A DNA stretch of 64,000 bases, taken from assembly GCF_001659605.2 (NCBI RefSeq), contig NC_035169.2, positions 10,810,546 through 10,874,545 of the forward strand, written 5' to 3'. The position numbers and the translations under genes are program-made. Under the pieces are notes generated by a model, which did no database searches, had not been told where the DNA came from, and worked only from the letters and a program-made list of their open reading frames with translations. Within the stretch, counting starts at the first letter, position 1, and every line of letters starts with the position of its first letter. This DNA is from Manihot esculenta (lineage: Eukaryota > Streptophyta > Magnoliopsida > Malpighiales > Euphorbiaceae). Below are positions 58,011 through 64,000 of this stretch, one piece after another.

Positions 58011-60205
58011 TGGGCCCTTCCTTCATTCTCTTTCTTTCTTTTCTATAAAACTTTTACTCAATTTCTTTCTTCATAAAAACCATACAATATATGAAAACAT
58101 TTTATAAAAACATGATTTTACCCTTCTAGAGGGTTCCGACATCCGAGATTCTACCGGACGGTAGGAATTCCGATACCGGAGTCTAGTCGGGTATTACACT
58201 ATGTACCTGATAAAATTCCATACATGATCATACATTTTCATAGAAATTTAAACTTTTCATATACCAAACTCGACCTGTGCATGCATCATAAACTGTATAC
58301 ATAAAACTCACACTAGAGCCCTCATTAAATGCTCTAGTATGGTAAACATCACATACATCAAGGTTGGTTCAACATAACTTATCATTAAAACTTTTACATA
58401 AAGATCATGATAAACAGGGATATACAAATCATAAACTAGGGCAAAGCACAAATCTAATCCATTACATAGTACATGTCCACTACTAATATATTACATAATC
58501 ATATACCAGCTACTACGCCGACTTCCCGCTCTATCTCTGATCCTGCAAACCTGGGGTTAGGGGAAAGGGATAAGCTACAAGAGCCTAGTGAGCAGAACAT
58601 AAAAACAGTTTAATAAACATATGCTCTCATCAAATGCATCACAACACAAACAATACACATCAAGGATGGACTTGTCATCAGTAACCCTCTACATATCCAA
58701 CGTGCTCGGCCCTCGACGGAGCTCCTCAGGACTTTCGCTTAAACATAACATAACATATCCAACTGTGCCAGGGGCGTAGAATGGGCAAGCCCTGGTTTTT
58801 CCCTTACATTGTGCCAGGGGCGTAGAATGGACAAGCCCTGATTTTCCGTATCCGTATCATATCATAACCTGCTCGAGGGCTAGTGGGTCATCCAATGTCC
58901 ATCCACACCAACAGTAAATTATGCAATGCATCATATTTGTGAATTCTAATGCAAACATCCTATAAACATGACAATCGTGATGCATGAACATGCTCAAAAG
59001 TTTAATTACTTAAAGCAGTAGATTAGTTTAGTTCTACTCACCTCTGGCTGACGCTTTACTAACACTAGAGCAGTTACCTCACTGCTGGCCTCTACGGTCT
59101 CCCAGGTCCGATCCTATACAGATGGACTCAAATGAGGGACCAAACATACTCTAACAAGACTCTAAACATCTCTCCAAAAATCCCTTAAAACGTCATAAAA
59201 CATGCATAAGAAACAAGCAAAGGAAGGCTGGGCAAGGGACTTTTGGCGGCAGGTTCGGCGGCCGAAGGTCCCTACAGATCCGAAAGTTAGGCATTTTCAG
59301 GGGCAAGTTCGGCGGCCGAAGGTCTCCACAGATCCGAAAGTCACCAACCTTCGGGGGCAAGTTCGGCGGCCAAAGACTGCCTCCACAGGCAGGTTCGGCG
59401 GCCGAACCTTGTTTCGACGACCGAACCTGGGTTCTCCAGAATGGCAAAACCCGATTCTGCCTCAACACTCAGCCACCAAAACTCACCAAACTCATACCCA
59501 ACTTCTCAAAACATGCAAAAAATCACTCCAACATGCATAAGGGGTATAAAATTAGCCTAAACCCCAACAAACAACAACAAAACATAAAAGGGAGCATACA
59601 TTCAATAAAACCCAAACTCAAAGCCTATAACCTTAGATATAGCCATATCATGCATTATAAACCCTTAAACCTCTTAAAACTTACTTAAAACATAAACAAA
59701 AGCAAGGATCTACACTTACCTCTTGAAGATTGAAGGTAGATGTGACCCAAACTTGGAGATGAGGAGGAAAGCGGTCTCCGGAGGTCTCCAAGCTTTAAAA
59801 CTTCAAAAGCAAGCGAAAACTTATGAAAAATTTGAAGGAAAAACACAAAATCAATAAAGGAAGGGCAAGAACTCACCTTTGCCCGAAAATGGAGAGAGAA
59901 AACTCTTCCATTTTCGAACTGGAGGCCTCTTATAGGTGGCTGGCCAGACCACCTTCGAGGGCCGAAAGAGAGCTCCCGCAGCAGCACCATGTTCGGCGGC
60001 CGAACCTGGGCTTATCCCTCAAAAACATTTTTCTTTCATTTTGTTTAAAACTTTAACTCAAAACCAAACAATAAAATCATGAAAAACATTTTGTAAAAAT
60101 ATATTTTACCCTTCTAAGAGGTTCCGGTATCCGAGATTCCAGATTCCAACGGGGATTCTGTCAGAAAGTTGGAATTCTGACACTGAAGTCTAGTCGGGTA
60201 TTACA

Positions 60206-60220
60206 TTCTTCCCCCCTTAA
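60206..60220 (-). other. Polypurine tract of the gypsy element
   Basis: On the minus strand TTAAGGGGGGAAGAA lies directly before the LTR start. This is the usual primer site for plus-strand DNA synthesis in LTR retrotransposons and fixes the element's orientation. Confidence 0.85.
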
Positions 60221-60300
60221 GAACATTCGTCCCCGAATGTTCAAACAACACATAAGCAAACATAACATCAAGAAAGCACATAAAACTTAAAACACTAACC

Positions 60301-62697
60301 TTAAAAGAGATAGGGGTATTGCTGGAGCATGGACTCCCGGGTCTCCCAGGTGCACTCTTCCATATTGTGGTGATTCCAAAGGACTTTCACCATCGCAATT
60401 TTCTTGTTCCTCAGCTTTCTAATTTGTGTGTCTATGATCCGTACTGGCTGCTCAACATAGGTGAGATCTCCTAGGACCTCTACATCAGGCTCATTAAGAA
60501 TCTTGCCTGGATCTGACATGAACTTCCGTAACATGGAAACATAGAAAATCGGATGGATTCTCTCCATAGAAGCAGGCAAATCTAGCTTATAAGATACATT
60601 CCCAACCTTTTGCAAGATTTCGAAGGGTCCGATGTACCTTAGAGCTAGTTTACCTTTCTTCCCAAAACGAATCACACCTTTCATAAGAGACACCTTGAGC
60701 AACACCATATCTCCCTCCTAGAACACAACATGTTTCCTGCAAACATCTGCATAGCTCTTCTGCCGACTCACAGCAGTCTTGATTCTTTCTCTAATAATAG
60801 GCACTACCCTGCTCGTGATCTCAACTAACTCTGGCCCTGCTAGAGCCCTTTCTCCCACTTCTTCCCAGCAGACAGGTGACCTGCACTTCCTCCCGTATAG
60901 AGCTTCATAAGGAGCCATCCCTATGCTAGTATGATAGCTGTTATTGTAGGCAAACTCTACCGGTGGCTGATGCTGCCTCCAAGAACTGCTAAAATCTAGC
61001 ACACACATTCTCAACATGTCTTTTATGGTTTGGATGGTCCTCTCTGACTATTCGTCAGTTTGTGGATGGAAAGCAGTGCTAAAGTCCAACCTTGTGCCCA
61101 TTGCGTTCTGTAGACTCCCCCAAAACCTGGAGGTAAACTGGGGTCCCCTATCTGACACTATTGAAACTGGAGCCCCATGCAGCCTGACAATCTCTTCAAC
61201 ATAAACCTGTGCCAATTTATCCACAGAGTAGCCACTCTTGACAGGGATAAAGTGAGCAGACTTTGTCAATCTGTCCACTATTACCCATATAGAGTCTAAT
61301 CTGTTGGACGTTGCTGGTAATCCCACTACGAAATCCATTGCCACATTTTCCCATTTCCACTCTGGAATCGGTAATGGGTTGAGCATCCCAACTGGCTTCT
61401 GATGCTCTAGCTTCACCCTCTGACAGATCTCATAAGCTGACACAAACTGCGCCACTTCCCTCTTCATAGCTGGCCACCAATAAACTCTCTTCAGATCCTG
61501 ATACATTTTGGTGGCTCTAGGGTGAACGCTATACCTCGCATTATGAGCTTCCCTCATAATGTCTCCTTTCAAACTCACGTCATCTGGTACACATAATATA
61601 TTCCCATAACGGAGGATCCCTTTGTTGTCGAATCTAAACTCCTCATTCTTGCCTGACCGAACTGTCCTAGCAATTTTCACCAACTCGGGGTCCTCATGCT
61701 GTTTCTACGCCACTTGCTCCAGAAATATGGGTGTCACTCTTATCTGAGCTACTAGTGCACCTGTACCAGACAACTCTAACTGTAAACCTTCATTAATGAG
61801 TTTGTAGAATTCTTTCACCATCGGTCTTCTCTTTGCTGTAATATGGGATAAACTGCCAAGTGATTTCCGGCTGAGGGCATCTGCTACCACATTTGCCTTA
61901 TCCGGATGATACTTGATCTTGCAATCGTAGTCACTAAGCAGCTCTACCCATCTTCTCTGCCTCAGGTTCAACTCTTTCTGACTCAAGATGTACTGCAAAC
62001 TCTTATGATCTGTAAAGATCTCACATCTTACCCCATATAGGTAATGCCTTCACATCTTGAGTGCAAAGATTATAGCTGCCATCTCTAGGTCATGTGTAGG
62101 ATAATTCAATTCATGCTTCTTCAACTGTCTAGAAGCATAAGCAATCATCCTTTCACTCTGCATCAACACACAACCTAGTCCCACTCAGGACGCATCACAA
62201 AACACTGTGAAGTCTTCATTACTCGTAGGCAAAGCTAACACCGGTGCTGACGTCAACCTTCTTTTCAGCTCTTCAAAGCTTTTCTCACACTGTTCTGACC
62301 AAACGAACTTCTGATTCTTTTTGGTCAACTTGGTCATAGGAGCGACAATTTTGGAGAAGTCCTGAACAAATCTCCTGTAGTAACCTGCCAAACCCAAAAA
62401 GCTTTTAATCTCTATCACTGTAGTGGGTCTAGGCCAGTTTGCTACAGCTTCCACTTTCTTGGGATCTACCTCTACTCCCTTTTCTGACACTACATGCCCC
62501 AAGAAAGAAATGCTCCTCAACCAGAACTCACACTTAGAGAACTTGGCATACAAGCCGTGTTCTTTCAGGGTCTGCAACACTGTCCTTAGATGATGGGCAT
62601 GCTCCTCTGCATTCCTGGAATACACTAAGATATCGTCAATGAAGACAATAACGAAGTGATCCAGAAACTGACTAAAAACTATGTTCATAAGGTCCAT
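60301..62697 (-). pseudogene. Gypsy pol, part 2: end of RT, RNase H, integrase, chromodomain
   Basis: From 62697 the frame continues RT with [11 protein letters not shown] (catalytic DD), then RNase H ([30 protein letters not shown]), the integrase zinc-binding domain, the core (MDFVVGLP, VSDRGPQFTS, SERTIQT) and a C-terminal HPIFYVSMLRKF...CTWETRESM chromodomain-like module ending in TAG just after YPYLF. Stops: TGA 62187-62185, TGA 62052-62050, TAG 61707-61705, TAG 61050-61048 and TAG 60720-60718. One Cys of the integrase zinc knuckle is Tyr (SAYEICQ). These lesions rule out an active product. Confidence 0.88.
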
Positions 62698-63998
62698 GAA
62701 TGCTGAGGGGCATTGGTCAGCCCGAATGGCATCACTAGGTACTCAAAATGCCCATATCTGGTCCTGAAAGCTGTCTTTGGCACATTTTCTTCTCTAACCC
62801 TCAACTGGTAGTACCTGGATCTCAAATCTATTTTCGAGAAACAACCGGCTCCTAATAGCTGGTCAAATAGATCATCAATCCTGGGTAGCGGATATCTGTT
62901 CTTGGTAGTGACCTTGTTCAACTGTCTGTAGTCGATACAAAGTCTCAATGATCCATCCTTCTTTTTCACAAATAGGACCGGAGCACTCCAAGGTAAGATA
63001 CTAGGTCGGATGAAATCCTTATCTACCAACTCTTGCAACTGCTCCTTTAACTTCTTTAACTCTGCAAGCACCATCCTGTAGGGAGGGATAGAGATGGGTT
63101 TGGTTCCTGGCATCACTTCAATTTCAAACTCTATCTCCCTAGCAGGAGGTAAACCTAGCAGCTTGTCTGGGAAAACATCTAGGAACTCTCTGACTACAGG
63201 CACTGAAGCTGGTTCCCTGACCTGACTGTTAAGCTCTCTGACATGAGCAAGAAACCCCTGACAACCCTTCCTAAGCAATCTATGAGCTTGAAGGGCTGAT
63301 ATCAAACCTCTAGGCATCCCTACTCTATCTCCTCTAAAGACTACCTCTGATCCATCCTGATCTCTGAACCTGACTACCTTGTCTTTGCAATCCAAGGTAG
63401 CACCATGAGTAGAAAGCCAATCCATCCCTAGAATGACGTCAAAATCAGTCAAATCTAGAACCACAAGGTCGGTTGGAAGGCACCTACCCTCAACAAACAC
63501 TGGACGGAACCGACAGATTGACTCTGCCACAGATGGATCACACTTGGGCCCACTAACCCAAAGAGGACACTCTAGCCTAGAGGCTATCAAACCCACTCTA
63601 TCTACAGCTCTCGGAGCAATAAAAGAATGAAAAGCACCAGGGTCCATAAGAGCATACACATCAGAACATCCAATAGTGAGATTACCTGACACCACCGTGT
63701 TCAATGTGTTAGCCTCCTGCTGAGTCATGGTGAAGATCCGTGCTGGAGCTGATGGACCTTCCCCGCGGGAACCTGCTGAAGAAGAGGTTGTTCCTCTCCC
63801 TCTATCTTGACCTCTGCCCTGTGACATGGTTGGAGCTGCTGGCTGAGCTACACTGCCAGAAGCTGTCCGCTGGGACTGAGCCATCACAGCTGCATTGGGA
63901 CACTCATGTGCCACGTGCCCCTCCTGTCCGCATCTGAAACATGTTGTAGTCCCAAATCGATAAACCCCTTTGTGCAGCTTACCGCACCTCATACATCC
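62698..63998 (-). pseudogene. Gypsy gag-pol, part 1: zinc knuckle, protease, RT N-terminal half
   Basis: The frame enters from the right edge with a CCHC knuckle ([14 protein letters not shown]). After a Ser/Gly-rich spacer comes the aspartic protease ([22 protein letters not shown]). Then follow RT motifs [49 protein letters not shown] and [14 protein letters not shown]. At about 62700 one nucleotide is missing after TNAP, so this frame ends in an unrelated tail while RT continues in another frame. Protease and RT active sites are otherwise recognisable. Confidence 0.9.
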
Positions 63999-64000
63999 GG

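Larger units (their letters stand above)
56019..58198 (-). mobile_element. Solo LTR of the same gypsy family nested in the 3' LTR
   Basis: A complete 2180-bp LTR (minus strand TGTAATACCC...GATCGTTACA) with no internal domain. It is flanked by a 5-bp target duplication with one transition (CTGTG at 56014-56018, CTATG at 58199-58203). Its sequence aligns along its whole length with the host LTR but with many substitutions and indels, so it is a different family member. Formation by insertion followed by LTR-LTR recombination is the usual route. Confidence 0.85.
55925..60205 (-). mobile_element. 3' LTR of the gypsy element, split by a solo LTR
   Basis: On the minus strand the LTR begins TGTAATACCCGACTAG at 60205, right after the polypurine tract, and ends in ...GTTACA at 55925. 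It is interrupted: segment 60205-58199 continues into 56018-55925. When the inserted 56019-58198 block is ignored, the two segments join to match the uninterrupted copy (AGCCTA..ATACAT, then CCTG, CATACATGATCATAC). LTR length without the insert is about 2.1 kb. It contains GC-rich TTCGGCGGCCGAA words and CGTAGAATGG repeats. Confidence 0.85.
60206..64000 (-). mobile_element. Ty3/gypsy chromodomain retrotransposon (Tekay/Del-like), internal region, partial
   Basis: Reading on the minus strand from the right edge: gag zinc knuckle, protease, reverse transcriptase, RNase H, integrase, C-terminal chromodomain-like end, polypurine tract, then 3' LTR. Integrase after RNase H defines Ty3/gypsy, and the C-terminal module of the integrase points to a chromovirus (Tekay/Del group by impression). 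The 5' LTR and most of gag lie outside the window. At least five stops and one frameshift show it is inactive. Confidence 0.93.

Overview
The window is nuclear DNA of a flowering plant. It is AT-rich, with multi-exon genes, GT-AG introns, long noncoding spacers and abundant transposable elements. The gene products look eudicot. A rosid, perhaps Euphorbiaceae (cassava or rubber-tree relatives), is my guess from overall protein similarity, but the sequence does not prove it.

Layout, left to right. (1) 1-236: the C-terminal end of a plus-strand gene, probably an R2R3-MYB factor. (2) 237-6485: AT-rich spacer with a GC-richer LTR-like island. (3) 6486-11346 (+): a six-exon 4-coumarate-CoA ligase-like gene (542 aa, peroxisomal-type C-terminus). 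(4) 11347-20121: spacer with two small inverted-repeat elements. (5) 20122-26058 (+): a ten-exon ABCB1/PGP1-type auxin transporter (1353 aa). (6) 28486-29772 (-): a four-exon ZNF593/Bud20-type ribosome-biogenesis zinc-finger gene whose first intron is a U12-type AT-AC intron. (7) 30959-31079 (-): a MIR530 hairpin with a TATA box just upstream. (8) 33149-39606 (-): a nine-exon DP gene (E2F dimerisation partner, DPB-like, 356 aa). (9) 41615-49345 (-): all eleven exons of an organellar-type histidyl-tRNA synthetase, broken by two stop codons, a lost splice donor and a probable 1-nt frameshift. (10) 49693-54374 (+): a 5'-truncated L1-type LINE with poly(A) and target-site duplication, inserted about 350 bp upstream of that pseudogene's start. 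(11) 54680-55923 (-): the 3' part of a hAT transposon, cut off by (12) 55925-64000 (-): a chromodomain Ty3/gypsy retrotransposon that runs off the window. Its 3' LTR is itself interrupted by a 2.18-kb solo LTR of the same family, so the right end is a three-level nest (hAT, gypsy, solo LTR).

The left two thirds is ordinary single-gene euchromatin with unrelated housekeeping and developmental genes; no operon-like cooperation is visible. The right third is a transposon-rich zone with decaying coding sequences. I did not find a wholly new biological system. The best-supported unusual items are the AT-AC intron, the MIR530 locus, the multiply broken HisRS gene beside a LINE insertion, and the nested solo LTR. 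Exon boundaries were derived by hand from splice signals, reading phase and family conservation.
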